From Ginsengibacter hankyongi (lineage in GTDB: Bacteria > Bacteroidota > Bacteroidia > Chitinophagales > Chitinophagaceae), in the NCBI RefSeq assembly GCF_008710285.1, contig NZ_VYQF01000001.1, positions 806,001 through 870,000 on the forward strand: a DNA stretch of 64,000 bases, read 5' to 3'. Position numbers and translations under genes: made by a program. Shown one piece after another: positions 53,522-62,392 of the stretch; the first letter of the stretch is position 1; each line of letters begins with the position of its first letter. The notes under the pieces are model-generated. The model saw nothing but the letters and a program-made list of their open reading frames with translations. It made no database searches and was not told where the DNA came from.

Positions 53522-54556
53522 TTAGTTTAAATTATTTTCTTTTTCTATTGTAACACATATTCTTGTTCCCTGGCCTATTTCGTTTTGAACGGCCAAATGA
53601 CCGTTGATAGAAGAAGCATGCTCTCTCACATTGATCAAGCCAGGAGTTTCCATTTGATGTGCGGCATCAAATCCTCTGCCGTCATCAGTACTACAGAGTT
53701 GTATAGCTTTAGGTGATTCTGCAATCCTGATTTTTACATTGCTTGCCATCACATGATCTATAACATTGGTGAGAGATTCCTGGCAAATTCTAAAGAAGTC
53801 TGTTTTCATTTCTTGTGTTAATCTTTCCTCATTGTATGCACTTTCAAAGCTACAGGGAATCTCATTCAAAATATAAAACTCGTTACATAACCATTCGATT
53901 GTTGAATTTAACCCAAAGTCGCTCAACATATTCGGGCTAATAGAAAAAGAAATTTTTTGAATAGTTTTAATGATAATTTTTGACACAGCCAAGGCATGCT
54001 CAATCATGCTCTTTGAAGATGCGGACATTTGTGTTTCATTATTGGCTACCCATTCAATATCCATTTTTACTGCAGCAACTAATTGCGCCAATTCCTCATG
54101 CAATTCATACGCAAAATATTTCCTCTCTTTTTCAATTTTATTTTTAAAATGAGCAGTTAATCCCTTATACTTCTTATATTTTTCTTCTACTACTTTTTCG
54201 ATGTGTTTTCTTTCGGTTACATCTTTCGCAATTGCAAATACAATCTCTTTATTAGGAAAATATATCGAAGTCCATTCGAGCCACACCAGTTGCCCGTTTT
54301 TGGCAATATACCGGTTTTCAAAATTTAATAGCACTTTTCCATTAAGTAACTCTTTTCTGTTATGATGAGTAAATTCCTTATCGTCAGGATGTATAAAAGA
54401 GGCTATAGGCAAAGCAAATAATTCTTTCTCTGTATAACCCAACTTTTTAATAACTGCAGGATTCACCTTTCTAAAAAATCCATCTTTACCAGCTATACAT
54501 ACAAGATCAGGAGTCATCTCAAACAGAGTAAATAATTCAATTTCAGCGCTTTCCAT
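53522..54556 (-). CDS. PAS sensor histidine kinase, NarX/DesK-type (HisKA_3)
   Basis: A 344-aa soluble kinase. One PAS/PAC domain (about 5-120) is followed by a coiled region and a HisKA_3 dimerisation domain with ERKYFAYELHEELAQLVAAVKMD, where the phospho-acceptor His is in YELHEE. A short HATPase follows (SLTNVIDHVMAS, STDDGRGFDA, GLINVREHASSINGHL). No membrane segment is seen. No NarL-type response regulator gene is next to it. A TAAATTTG element lies only 8-15 bp upstream of the ATG, suggesting a very short leader if used. Confidence 0.9.
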   Translation of the reverse strand: MESAEIELFTLFEMTPDLVCIAGKDGFFRKVNPAVIKKLGYTEKELFALPIASFIHPDDKEFTHHNRKELLNGKVLLNFENRYIAKNGQLVWLEWTSIYFPNKEIVFAIAKDVTERKHIEKVVEEKYKKYKGLTAHFKNKIEKERKYFAYELHEELAQLVAAVKMDIEWVANNETQMSASSKSMIEHALAVSKIIIKTIQKISFSISPNMLSDFGLNSTIEWLCNEFYILNEIPCSFESAYNEERLTQEMKTDFFRICQESLTNVIDHVMASNVKIRIAESPKAIQLCSTDDGRGFDAAHQMETPGLINVREHASSINGHLAVQNEIGQGTRICVTIEKENNLN

Positions 54557-54677
54557 AATGCATCAAATTTATTTACTTCTTGAATTACTTTCAGGGGTTG
54601 GATAAAATTCTACATTCTAATAGAATTCCGCTAAATAATTTTTCTAAAATCTTTTTATAAGTTTTTTTTATTCCTTA

Positions 54678-54974
54678 TTAACAATTTATTTCAAATAAGG
54701 CAACGGCAATTTCTTCCCATTCCTTTTCAATAGAAACTGAAGGTCTTACTTTACCTGCCTGGTTATACCAATAATCAGCATTAGAAAAATCTCCCTCTTT
54801 ACGGTGCAAGTAGGCATGTATCCATGCCGCATTTTTATTTTGTTTATGCTGAATCAATTCATGAGCTTTGCTCCAATTTCCCTTTGCATCGTACCACAAA
54901 GCTTTTAAGCAATCCGAAATATTTTCACCTGGTTGTTTGCCTCTAAGGCTATCTTTAAATGAAGATAGGGTCAT
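54678..54974 (-). CDS. Small uncharacterised protein, TPR-like
   Basis: A 98-aa soluble helical protein. The sequence DCLKALWYDAKGNWSKAHELIQ followed by AAWIHAYLHRKEGDFSNADYWY reads as a pair of TPR-like helical hairpins. It resembles small Bacteroidota proteins of unknown function. A TTG directly precedes the ATG; the ATG at 54974 is taken as start. Confidence 0.65.
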   Translation of the reverse strand: MTLSSFKDSLRGKQPGENISDCLKALWYDAKGNWSKAHELIQHKQNKNAAWIHAYLHRKEGDFSNADYWYNQAGKVRPSVSIEKEWEEIAVALFEINC

Positions 54975-55129
54975 CAATAAATTTTTTTATTTTATCTTTT
55001 TCAAATTTAAAAATTATTTCTATTTACGCTGGGTCATTAAGACTATACTTTGTTTTTGCGATAAACCAGATAATACTAAAAAATACTATTCAATAATTTT
55101 ATTAAACTTTGCTATTTAAAAATTGTAGC

Positions 55130-56089
55130 ATGCCTTCTCATAAAAATATAAATCCCTTTTCAAAGCAAAATAACGATACAGGTTTTGCGAGCAATACCAG
55201 TGAAATAGGTGGCCGCTTTATTAATAAAGATGGAAGTTATAATCTTGTGAAAGAAGGGATGCCTTTCTTTAAGAGATTCAGCCTTTTCCAGGACATGCTA
55301 AACCTTCCCTTATGGAAATTTATTACTGTCATCTTTCTTTTTTACCTCGTGATTAACATTCTTTTTACTTTGATTTACCTGCTCATCGGTCCGCAGCAAT
55401 TAGAAGGCATGATTAAGGGTAGTTCCTGGAAAATCGCCAGGGAAGTTTTTTATTTCAGCACACAAACGCTTACCACGGTTGGTTATGGTCATGTAAATCC
55501 TGTTGGAGATGGTGCTAATATTGTAGCAGCGGTAGAAGCCTTAACGGGGTTCCTTTCACTTGCCATAGCAACAGGTTTAATATATGGCCGGTTTTCAAAG
55601 CCAAGGAGTTATCTTATGTTTAGTGATCATGCATTGATAAGTCCATACAAAGATGGTAAAGGACTTATGTTCCGCTTTGCCGCTTTTAAAGATAAACATG
55701 CACTTACCGACCTTGATATAAGAGTAAACACGGGTTTGCTTTTATTAGAAAATGAAACACCCGTTTACAAATATTTTAGCCTGGCGCTTGAAAGAACAAG
55801 AGTAGAAAGTATGCCAATGAGCTGGACCGTTGTGCATCCGATTAATGAGGACAGCCCTTTCAATGGATTTACAGAAGAAGATATAAGAACTGCTGACGTG
55901 GAATTATATGTAATGCTGCGGGGCTTTGATGATGTATTTTCTAACTATGTGCAGCAACGAACGTCCTATACATTTAATGAAATACTTTTTAACAGGAAAT
56001 TTATACCAATGTTCCGCGAGAGTGACGATGGTAAAACAACAATACTTGAGTTGCATAAACTCAACCTTCATAAAGAGATTGACTTCTGA
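55130..56089 (+). CDS. KirBac-type inward-rectifier potassium channel
   Basis: A 319-aa channel. The N-terminal slide-helix region is followed by helix 1 (about 60-85), pore helix and selectivity filter TTVGYGH (about 113-119), and helix 2 (about 128-152, AVEALTGFLSLAIATGLIYGRFSKP). The C-terminal immunoglobulin-like cytoplasmic domain (about 155-310) has the Kir landmarks LMFSDHALISPYKDGKGLMFR and FNGFTEEDI. It is predicted to conduct K+; the residue after GYG is His rather than the frequent Asp or Phe. A longer frame from 55109 adds seven unlikely residues; the ATG at 55130 is chosen. Confidence 0.9.
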   Translation: MPSHKNINPFSKQNNDTGFASNTSEIGGRFINKDGSYNLVKEGMPFFKRFSLFQDMLNLPLWKFITVIFLFYLVINILFTLIYLLIGPQQLEGMIKGSSWKIAREVFYFSTQTLTTVGYGHVNPVGDGANIVAAVEALTGFLSLAIATGLIYGRFSKPRSYLMFSDHALISPYKDGKGLMFRFAAFKDKHALTDLDIRVNTGLLLLENETPVYKYFSLALERTRVESMPMSWTVVHPINEDSPFNGFTEEDIRTADVELYVMLRGFDDVFSNYVQQRTSYTFNEILFNRKFIPMFRESDDGKTTILELHKLNLHKEIDF

Positions 56090-56188
56090 CACCCACCGGC
56101 TAATTTTAAGTTTAATTTAAAAACTGATAACCTCCATTTCTCAGAAGAACTACCGTATAAGGCTACCTGCGATAGATGCTTTTTCAAC

Positions 56189-57022
56189 TTATCTCCCCAG
56201 CGCTGTTTCAAAATTTTGAACAATATTATAAAATGTTAAAGCCTCTGAATCTGTTAATCCATTTCCAATGCTTGCTAATCCACATTCCCTTTGTCCTACT
56301 AACGGAGCATTAACTACTGACCCAATAAGAATTGGCAAGTTCGTAAAAGTTGCAGTCGGCGCGGAGCCTTTTGCATCTGTAACTATGCCATTATCATATC
56401 TTTTAACATCTCCAGGCGTACACGAAAGCATAAATAGCCCCACTGTATTTGCAGATTGAATTCCTAATGCAAAAAAACCAAACCAGTTTGTGGCATCCGA
56501 ACCATGATAAATTGAAAATTCGTTCCAAGGACTTTTACTATCACTACAACCCATGTCGTAACCGCTTATTGTATTTTGTGTTCTTGAATAATATGCTATT
56601 GAATTATTATTTGATCCAGCCAGCGTATTATCAATTAAATGCGTATCAGCATAGTCCGAAACAGTAGGAAATAATACACCGGTAGATGCAAATACTGCAG
56701 ATCCGTTAAAAGTTAATCTATAGGCGGAATCCAAATCCCTGGGATCTTTTAAATTCCATTTAGCGGTCGATGCCGAACCTCCCACCATTGGATATATAGC
56801 TTTAAATTTCAACCATAATGAAGAATCTTTTAACTGGCTGACAAATTCATCTATTGCAAATCTTTGAGTAGTATCTGAAATACCTATGCTGTCAATAAAT
56901 CTTAAGGCATCCGCGTCATACACGTGTGGAGGCCTGGCATTGGGATCCGAAAATTCTTTTTGACACGATGAAATAATTAAACAGGATAATACAATAAAGA
57001 TAAATGGGAAAGGGCTCTTCAT
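56189..57022 (-). CDS. Lipoprotein with a phage-tail-like LamG-type module
   Basis: A 277-aa lipoprotein with signal peptide and lipobox ending LIISSC (Cys20). Residues about 85-277 follow a pattern common in phage and prophage tail/virion proteins: KWNLKDPRDLDSAYRLTF, a tract with SAVFASTGVLFPTVSDYADTHL, SIAYYSRTQN, and the ending ASIGNGLTDSEALTFYNIVQ. The module is usually attached to tail fibres, yet here it follows a cellular lipoprotein signal and there are no other phage genes around. It may be a surface-displayed carbohydrate-binding protein. The function is unknown. Confidence 0.7.
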   Translation of the reverse strand: MKSPFPFIFIVLSCLIISSCQKEFSDPNARPPHVYDADALRFIDSIGISDTTQRFAIDEFVSQLKDSSLWLKFKAIYPMVGGSASTAKWNLKDPRDLDSAYRLTFNGSAVFASTGVLFPTVSDYADTHLIDNTLAGSNNNSIAYYSRTQNTISGYDMGCSDSKSPWNEFSIYHGSDATNWFGFFALGIQSANTVGLFMLSCTPGDVKRYDNGIVTDAKGSAPTATFTNLPILIGSVVNAPLVGQRECGLASIGNGLTDSEALTFYNIVQNFETALGR

Positions 57023-57361
57023 TTAGTTTTCTTTTAGAGGTTAAATTAAAAATGTTGGTTAAAGGTTTGGGATTTAGCCTAACATATTTTACGAGCTAAA
57101 TTAATCAATAACATTTTATTTAATAAATTTATTGCATCTGCAGCCGGCAACTTATACTTAACTCAATAATATAATTTAACTCCAAACTAAATTCGTGCCA
57201 TTTAGTTATGTCTTTTTCGAACAAGTGAGGGTTAAAATTGGCAATTATTCTCTTAAACTCACCTCATCAACTTTCTGTTAAAACATTTTTCCATGTTCAT
57301 CGTTTTAAGAAATATGAAGTCAAATGTGTAAATTCAATATTATAATCAAAAACATATAAAT
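57023..57361. other. Divergent intergenic region
   Basis: These 339 bp lie between the minus-strand lipoprotein gene and the + strand gene at 57362. They are A+T-rich with no ORF, RNA fold or repeat recognised. They must carry both promoters, but no full TAnnTTTG match with a -33 partner was found. Confidence 0.4.
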
Positions 57362-58081
57362 ATGAAATCTTTATCTGAAACTTGGTTTGCAGAAGGTTAT
57401 ATTGATTTCGAATTGAAAAAATATACGTTGCTTGCTTATCTCCAACATGTAAATTCTTATTTTAATCAAAACAAGTTATATCCGCAACTTGCTGATATTA
57501 TTTTCCATTACAATAATATTGTGGCATTCAGGGAAAACAGGAGATTTTTGCAGGAACACTTTCCAAAGCAACTAACCGAAATAAACTTAAAAAAGCTGCA
57601 ACTTGAATATGAGAGGATCATAGAAGATAATGACCTGATGAAAGAAATGGAAGACATTGTTCGCTATTCTGCAGAAAAAATAAAGGTCACAATTAAGAAC
57701 GGAACAGAAATATATGAGTTTGTTGAAGCAAAGTTGGATATTGAGCCTGTAGGCCTTATTCCGCTCGACACTAATGAAGGTTATTTATTAATATGCGACG
57801 GAAGATTTAATACAACAGTCGCCTATCAATATCATTTGACTATTTACGAAAAGCATGATGAAAAATATCGCGGCATCCGTACGGATTTTATAAGCCAATG
57901 GAAACGCTCTGTAAGTAATTCCGCTGAAAATATAAAAGCAGAATTAATTAGAAACCGCCGGGAACTGCCGAATCCTGCTGTATATAACATTAAAACAGAA
58001 TTGACTTATCCTATGGAGGAAACATTATTGCCTATCGCTAAAAGAAGTTTTGTAAAATATATCAGCAGCGAGCAACATTGA
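57362..58081 (+). CDS. Uncharacterised conserved protein
   Basis: A 239-aa soluble protein with no signal or membrane segment. It has two parts: a helical N-terminal half (about 1-100, with FELKKYTLLAYLQHVNSYF and RFLQEHFPKQL) and a beta-rich C-terminal half (VGLIPLDTNEGYLLICDG, VAYQYHLTIYEKHDEKYRG) ending in MEETLLPIAKRSFVKYI. No family with a known function was recognised. It is a single gene, convergent with the esterase. Confidence 0.75.
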   Translation: MKSLSETWFAEGYIDFELKKYTLLAYLQHVNSYFNQNKLYPQLADIIFHYNNIVAFRENRRFLQEHFPKQLTEINLKKLQLEYERIIEDNDLMKEMEDIVRYSAEKIKVTIKNGTEIYEFVEAKLDIEPVGLIPLDTNEGYLLICDGRFNTTVAYQYHLTIYEKHDEKYRGIRTDFISQWKRSVSNSAENIKAELIRNRRELPNPAVYNIKTELTYPMEETLLPIAKRSFVKYISSEQH

Positions 58082-58118
58082 CTTGTAATAACTACCTCGA
58101 GTAAACGCAATTGAAAAT

Positions 58119-58895
58119 TTATTTATGTTGCCTGAACAACCATTCCATCATTAGCGGGTCGCTATATGCGCCTAACCACGAAAAATGCCCGACCGCAGGA
58201 TATTGTGTAAATCCGGGGTGAGCTCCAGCCTTAAAAAGGGCTTCTACCATGTCGAGCGAATACAATGGATTTACCGCAGCATCTTCAGCCCCGGCAAAAA
58301 TCCAGATAGGAATATGAGCTATTGAAGAAGCCCTCGTCACATCTCCCCCTCCACAAACCGGTACAGCCGCCGCAAATAGTTCCGGGTAACGTTCAATTGC
58401 ATCGTAAGTACCGTGACCACCCATAGAGAGCCCTGTTATATAAATACGATTGGTATCAACCGGTAACTTTTTTATTATCTGATGAACAAGCTCAATCAAA
58501 AGTTCCATTGGTTTGGAAGGCGTGGGCTGCAGAAGCTTTTCACGGCTGTTTTTCTTATTAGAAAAATTGGCCCAGCCCATTTTCTCAGGGCATTGCGGAG
58601 CAATAACAATTGCGGGATATTTTATCATATTCTGATCGGTAGCAAAATTCATGACTCCCCACTTTAATTGGGCTTCGTTATCGTTGCCCCGTTCGCCGGA
58701 ACCATGCAAAAAAATTACGAGAGGATATTTACGGAGCGTATCATAGTCGGGGTAAAGGCGCCGGTAGTTTAGCGTATCACCTTTATCGTTAGTAAATTTC
58801 TCATAGCTAAAAACCGATTGCTGGGCAGATACCAGATTTACGGTAACGGCAACAAAAAGAAATATCAATACCGTAACTAATTTGATTTTTTTCAT
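58119..58895 (-). CDS. Exported alpha/beta hydrolase, PHB-depolymerase/esterase-like
   Basis: A 258-aa protein with a signal peptide (about 1-24). The oxyanion HGSGERGNDNE, nucleophile elbow GLSMGGHGTYDAI, an acid residue in WIFAGAEDAAVNP and the catalytic His in PAVGHFSWLGAY make a complete triad. It is related to the feruloyl esterase/peptidase family associated with polysaccharide degradation. It hydrolyses an ester outside the cytoplasm; the substrate is unknown. Confidence 0.88.
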   Translation of the reverse strand: MKKIKLVTVLIFLFVAVTVNLVSAQQSVFSYEKFTNDKGDTLNYRRLYPDYDTLRKYPLVIFLHGSGERGNDNEAQLKWGVMNFATDQNMIKYPAIVIAPQCPEKMGWANFSNKKNSREKLLQPTPSKPMELLIELVHQIIKKLPVDTNRIYITGLSMGGHGTYDAIERYPELFAAAVPVCGGGDVTRASSIAHIPIWIFAGAEDAAVNPLYSLDMVEALFKAGAHPGFTQYPAVGHFSWLGAYSDPLMMEWLFRQHK

Positions 58896-59218
58896 TTTTT
58901 ATATCTTTTAAAATGTTTATTAGAAGAAGGGATATGTAATATTTGAACGAAAGTTAGAAATCCTGGTATTTATAAGAACACATGTCACACAGGTATTTTA
59001 AAAAAGGCATCATTATTTCTTAACAGCGATTGCACAAAAACGATAAATTTTTCTTGCAAAAATTTTTTATCCTTATGCAATAAAACAAAATTACAACCGT
59101 TATTAATATGGTCGAGGCAAATAATAACTACCTGAATCTACCCCGGCTCTGCACTACCTCTGAACTCTTGAAAAAAATCCACAACTAAAGCTGCCTCTGG
59201 TGGCTTTTTTTATGCCTT
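58896..59218. other. Intergenic region with a + strand terminator-like hairpin
   Basis: These 323 bp lie between the esterase gene and the end of the dipeptidyl peptidase pseudogene. At 59188-59212 a 7-bp stem with two G-U pairs is followed by seven T on the + strand. No + strand gene ends there, so the preceding approximately 100 nt could be a small RNA or the hairpin may be fortuitous. Confidence 0.3.
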
Positions 59219-59742
59219 TTATCTTCCTCCCGGCGGGCAATACTATCTCAGATAATTTGTATATAACGTTTGCAAATGTTCCCCTGTTCCTTCTCCCTCA
59301 AAAATTCCATGCGACCGGTTGGGATAAGGCATAAATTGAAATTGCTTGTTATACTCTATTAATTCATTCAATATCATTTCTGCATTCTGAATGAACATTA
59401 TCATCACCCGTTCCATGAATATATAATAAATTACCCCGTAGGTTCATAACGCCATACCCGCATTGAATTGGTATAAATAAGTATTTTAGTTCCATCATTT
59501 GAAAAGAAAAAATTGCGAACAGATAATGGCGTTGATTCACCAGGCGAGGTTAATTGCTCCATTGTTACAACAATTGTTGATTTAGCAGTACCAGAATCGT
59601 TTTGAATGATTTCTCCATTTTTCACTTCATAATAACTATTGCCATCTTTTGACCAATGAATACCCTGTGGCGGTTGTGCATTTACCAAAATAGAAACAAA
59701 AGAAAGAATGAGTATCGCAATTAATTTTACAGGTGAGGGCAT
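59219..59742 (-). pseudogene. Decayed S9B dipeptidyl peptidase IV gene with internal deletion
   Basis: The first 103 codons (59742-59431) match the DPP-IV N-terminus: signal peptide, GIHWSKDGNSYYEV, then FFFSNDGTKILIYTNS and VWRY. The reading then jumps to the C-terminal catalytic part: GNLLYIHGTGDDNVH (Asp of the triad), and after loss of 2 nt near 59390 QNAEMILNELIEYNKQF, MPYPNRSHGIFEGEG (His of the triad) and NYLR. An in-frame TAG (59243-59245) replaces the expected Glu/Lys codon, followed by YCPPGGR and TAA. About 500 central codons, including the nucleophile serine, are missing. Three lesions show it is dead. Confidence 0.85.
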
Positions 59743-59881
59743 AAAAATTATTTTAGAAAGTGAAAATAAAAGTTATCAGCAAAATTATTAATTACGCGGA
59801 TGAAGAAAATCAAGATTGAAATAAGAATTTCCAATGTAAAAAATAACAATAACTCTTAAGTTGACAATCTTATAAATAAAA

Positions 59882-59902
59882 AAGCCGGCACGATGCCGGC
59901 TT
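59882..59902 (-). terminator. Terminator of the fasciclin gene
   Basis: A 9-bp inverted repeat AAGCCGGCA/TGCCGGCTT with a 3-nt loop, followed on the minus strand by a T run. It lies 32 bp after the stop codon. Confidence 0.85.
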
Positions 59903-59934
59903 CATAAAATAAATTTTACCTAAGGATACTTACT

Positions 59935-60492
59935 TTATTTAGGTAACAGTACTTTGTCAATTACATGTATTACACCGTTGCTTTGATTTACATCAGCGAT
60001 AGTTACAGTTGCAACACCACCATTTTCGTCTGTTATCATAATTTTCTTCCCTTTCATACTAACGTATAAATTTTCGCCCTGCACTGTTTTTAAAGTTGCT
60101 TTACCCATACCGGCTTTCATCATAGACATTAATTCTTTTGAATCCAGTTTTCCGGGAACCACATGGTAAGTCAATACCGCTGTAAGCTTTGCTTTATTTT
60201 CAGGTTTCAAAAGCGTTTCAACTGTTCCCGCAGGCAATTTATTGAATGCGCTGTTTGTTGGAGCAAACACGGTGAAAGGACCCGGGCGCTCCAATGTTTC
60301 AAAAAGACCGGCCGCTTTTACAGCCGCAACTAAAGTTGTGTGATCTTTAGAATTTACGGCATTTTCAATAATATTTTTCGAGGGGTACATGGCTGCTCCA
60401 CCCACCATTACAGTTTTTCCCATTTGCGCAAAAGTTGCAGATGTAAAAAAAGCTGAAAGAATAAATAATCCTAATACTTTAATAGTTTTCAT
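59935..60492 (-). CDS. Fasciclin (FAS1) domain protein
   Basis: A 185-aa exported protein with a signal peptide (about 1-22) and one FAS1 domain. The H1 box is FTVFAPTNSAFNKLP and the H2 box is VIHVIDKVLLPK, with YHVVPGKLDS between them. FAS1 domains mediate adhesion or matrix contacts. It has a strong terminator downstream. Confidence 0.93.
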   Translation of the reverse strand: MKTIKVLGLFILSAFFTSATFAQMGKTVMVGGAAMYPSKNIIENAVNSKDHTTLVAAVKAAGLFETLERPGPFTVFAPTNSAFNKLPAGTVETLLKPENKAKLTAVLTYHVVPGKLDSKELMSMMKAGMGKATLKTVQGENLYVSMKGKKIMITDENGGVATVTIADVNQSNGVIHVIDKVLLPK

Positions 60493-60620
60493 TTTATAAA
60501 TTTTTAAGTTATTGATGTATCCATTTACGCTTTAATGAAAGGGTTGGATTTATTTGTATAAAAAATATTTATACAACGGTAACGGCTACCTGAAGGAGAA
60601 CGTAGAAGCTTTAGATGAAT

Positions 60621-62249
60621 TTATTTTTCCTGCTGAATACCGCCTTGAAATAATAAATTAATATTTGGATCTAATGAAATTGCCTCCGGTTTAAAATTAA
60701 GCGGCATACTGATATTAATAGTCCTGTTAATGAAGTCAATAGTTTTAAAAACATTTTTATTTCCGTCTTTTATAGCGATTTCCAATGGAAATTGAAACAC
60801 AAAATTCTGTGTTTGATGTATGACTATGTTTAATACTTTCTTGTTTACGTCATAAGACCATTTTCCCTGCAACGTGGGCTGCCCCTCGTTATAGAGCCAC
60901 TGTTTAAAAAACAACTGCAGGTTTTGTTTACTCACTTTTTCCATAATATGCATAAAATCATCTGTCGATGCATTTTTACCTTTATAAGCTGCATAATAAG
61001 TTTGTATTCCTTTTTTGAAGACTTCATCTCCTAATTTCCTTCGCAGCATGTGCAACACCCAACTCCCTTTTTGATACGTATTATCATTTAATAACTGCAT
61101 CAAATTTTTACCTGCAGTTGTATCAACAACAGGTGTTTTACGCTTTTTATAAAATGCAATCACTTCATCCCTGTCATGCTTCATTCCCTTTTTTAATGTA
61201 TCAGTTCCATAGCGATGCTCCATATACAAATGCGTCATATAAGTTGCAAAACCCTCGCTGAGCCAAAGATGCGGCCAGTCTATTTCTGATGCTTCGTCAC
61301 CAAACCATTGATGTGCTGTTTCGTGAGCAAAAAGTTCTTCAATTGATCTTTGATGTTTTGAGTGAAACGTGTCCATCGCTACAGAATTCTGATAATAAAA
61401 AATATTACCCGCATTCTCCATTCCGCCAAATATGGTTTTAGATTGCACATTGGCTAATTTTTTATAAGGATAAGGGCCAATATAATTTTCATAAAACGGA
61501 AGAATGTTTTTTGAAACAGCATATTGTGCAAAGCCACTATCCCTGTTTTCAGGAAATACCCAACTGGTTATAGGAATGCAGTTGATAGTTGAATTAAGCT
61601 GAACAGCAAAATCGGCAACGCCTATCACCATAACTTTTGTCGGTAACACCATATCTTCTTTCCAATGCGTAAGTTTCAAATGATTGGGCATATTGGTTTC
61701 TTCTTCAAGAATTCCATTGGCAATTACCTGGTAATGATCTGGCGCTGTAACCATAAACTCAACTGATGCTTTATCAGCAGGGTGATCGTTACACGGAATC
61801 CAGTTATGTGCACGGTTGGGCCAGTTATCCGCAAAAAAAGTACGGTGATCAAATTTATTCGTATCAATAATAAGCCCGTCAGCAGGCACTCCTGCATAAC
61901 TTATAGAAATAATTTTCTCAGCATATAACGGCAACGGAGAATCGAAGAAAATATTTACCCGATCAGTATCCTGTGTAAATTTTAAACTCTTGTTATTTTC
62001 TAATACATGCAGAACTTTCATTCCTTTTTGAGTAGAATCGATAAAACCTCTCAGATCAAAATAAACCATTGCGGATGGCTGTTCTGCAACGAAATCAATT
62101 CCTGCAGTTCCCTGAATTATGTTATTGCTATCATTAAGAGAAATTGCAAAACTATAATGCCGCACGTCTATTGCTCTATTCTGGGATAAAAGTTTATGGC
62201 TACTTATTGTAAGAAAAAAGGTGAACAAGAGGTAACAATATTCCCTCAT
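60621..62249 (-). CDS. M1-family metallopeptidase (aminopeptidase N-like), short form
   Basis: A 542-aa exported peptidase with a signal peptide (about 1-22). It has the N-terminal beta-saddle domain (about 25-210), the exopeptidase motif FGGMENAGN, and the zinc site HETAHQWFGD with the distal Glu in LWLSEGFATYM. It ends shortly after the catalytic helical region and an all-beta segment, lacking the C-terminal HEAT-like domain of E. coli PepN. It is likely periplasmic or surface-exposed and trims peptides. Confidence 0.93.
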   Translation of the reverse strand: MREYCYLLFTFFLTISSHKLLSQNRAIDVRHYSFAISLNDSNNIIQGTAGIDFVAEQPSAMVYFDLRGFIDSTQKGMKVLHVLENNKSLKFTQDTDRVNIFFDSPLPLYAEKIISISYAGVPADGLIIDTNKFDHRTFFADNWPNRAHNWIPCNDHPADKASVEFMVTAPDHYQVIANGILEEETNMPNHLKLTHWKEDMVLPTKVMVIGVADFAVQLNSTINCIPITSWVFPENRDSGFAQYAVSKNILPFYENYIGPYPYKKLANVQSKTIFGGMENAGNIFYYQNSVAMDTFHSKHQRSIEELFAHETAHQWFGDEASEIDWPHLWLSEGFATYMTHLYMEHRYGTDTLKKGMKHDRDEVIAFYKKRKTPVVDTTAGKNLMQLLNDNTYQKGSWVLHMLRRKLGDEVFKKGIQTYYAAYKGKNASTDDFMHIMEKVSKQNLQLFFKQWLYNEGQPTLQGKWSYDVNKKVLNIVIHQTQNFVFQFPLEIAIKDGNKNVFKTIDFINRTINISMPLNFKPEAISLDPNINLLFQGGIQQEK

Positions 62250-62293
62250 ACATTTTTTAATTAAATGATGAATTTTTTTATTTGTAAATATTA

Positions 62294-62392
62294 TTATTTA
62301 TTCCGGTATTGATGCCAGAAAAAACCAATGGCAAATCCTACAAGGATGTAAATAAGTATTTTAATAATCCTTTCTTTAGTGTTGCTATTCAT
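62294..62392 (-). CDS. Very small membrane protein, 32 aa, overlapping the preceding gene
   Basis: ATG at 62392 to TAA at 62294 encodes 32 residues: MNSNTKERIIKILIYILVGF followed by a hydrophobic end and a WHQYRNK tail, a single membrane helix. The start overlaps the stop of the upstream 256-aa gene by 8 bp in another frame (ATGAATAG), a typical coupling. Too short for family assignment. Confidence 0.55.
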   Translation of the reverse strand: MNSNTKERIIKILIYILVGFAIGFFWHQYRNK

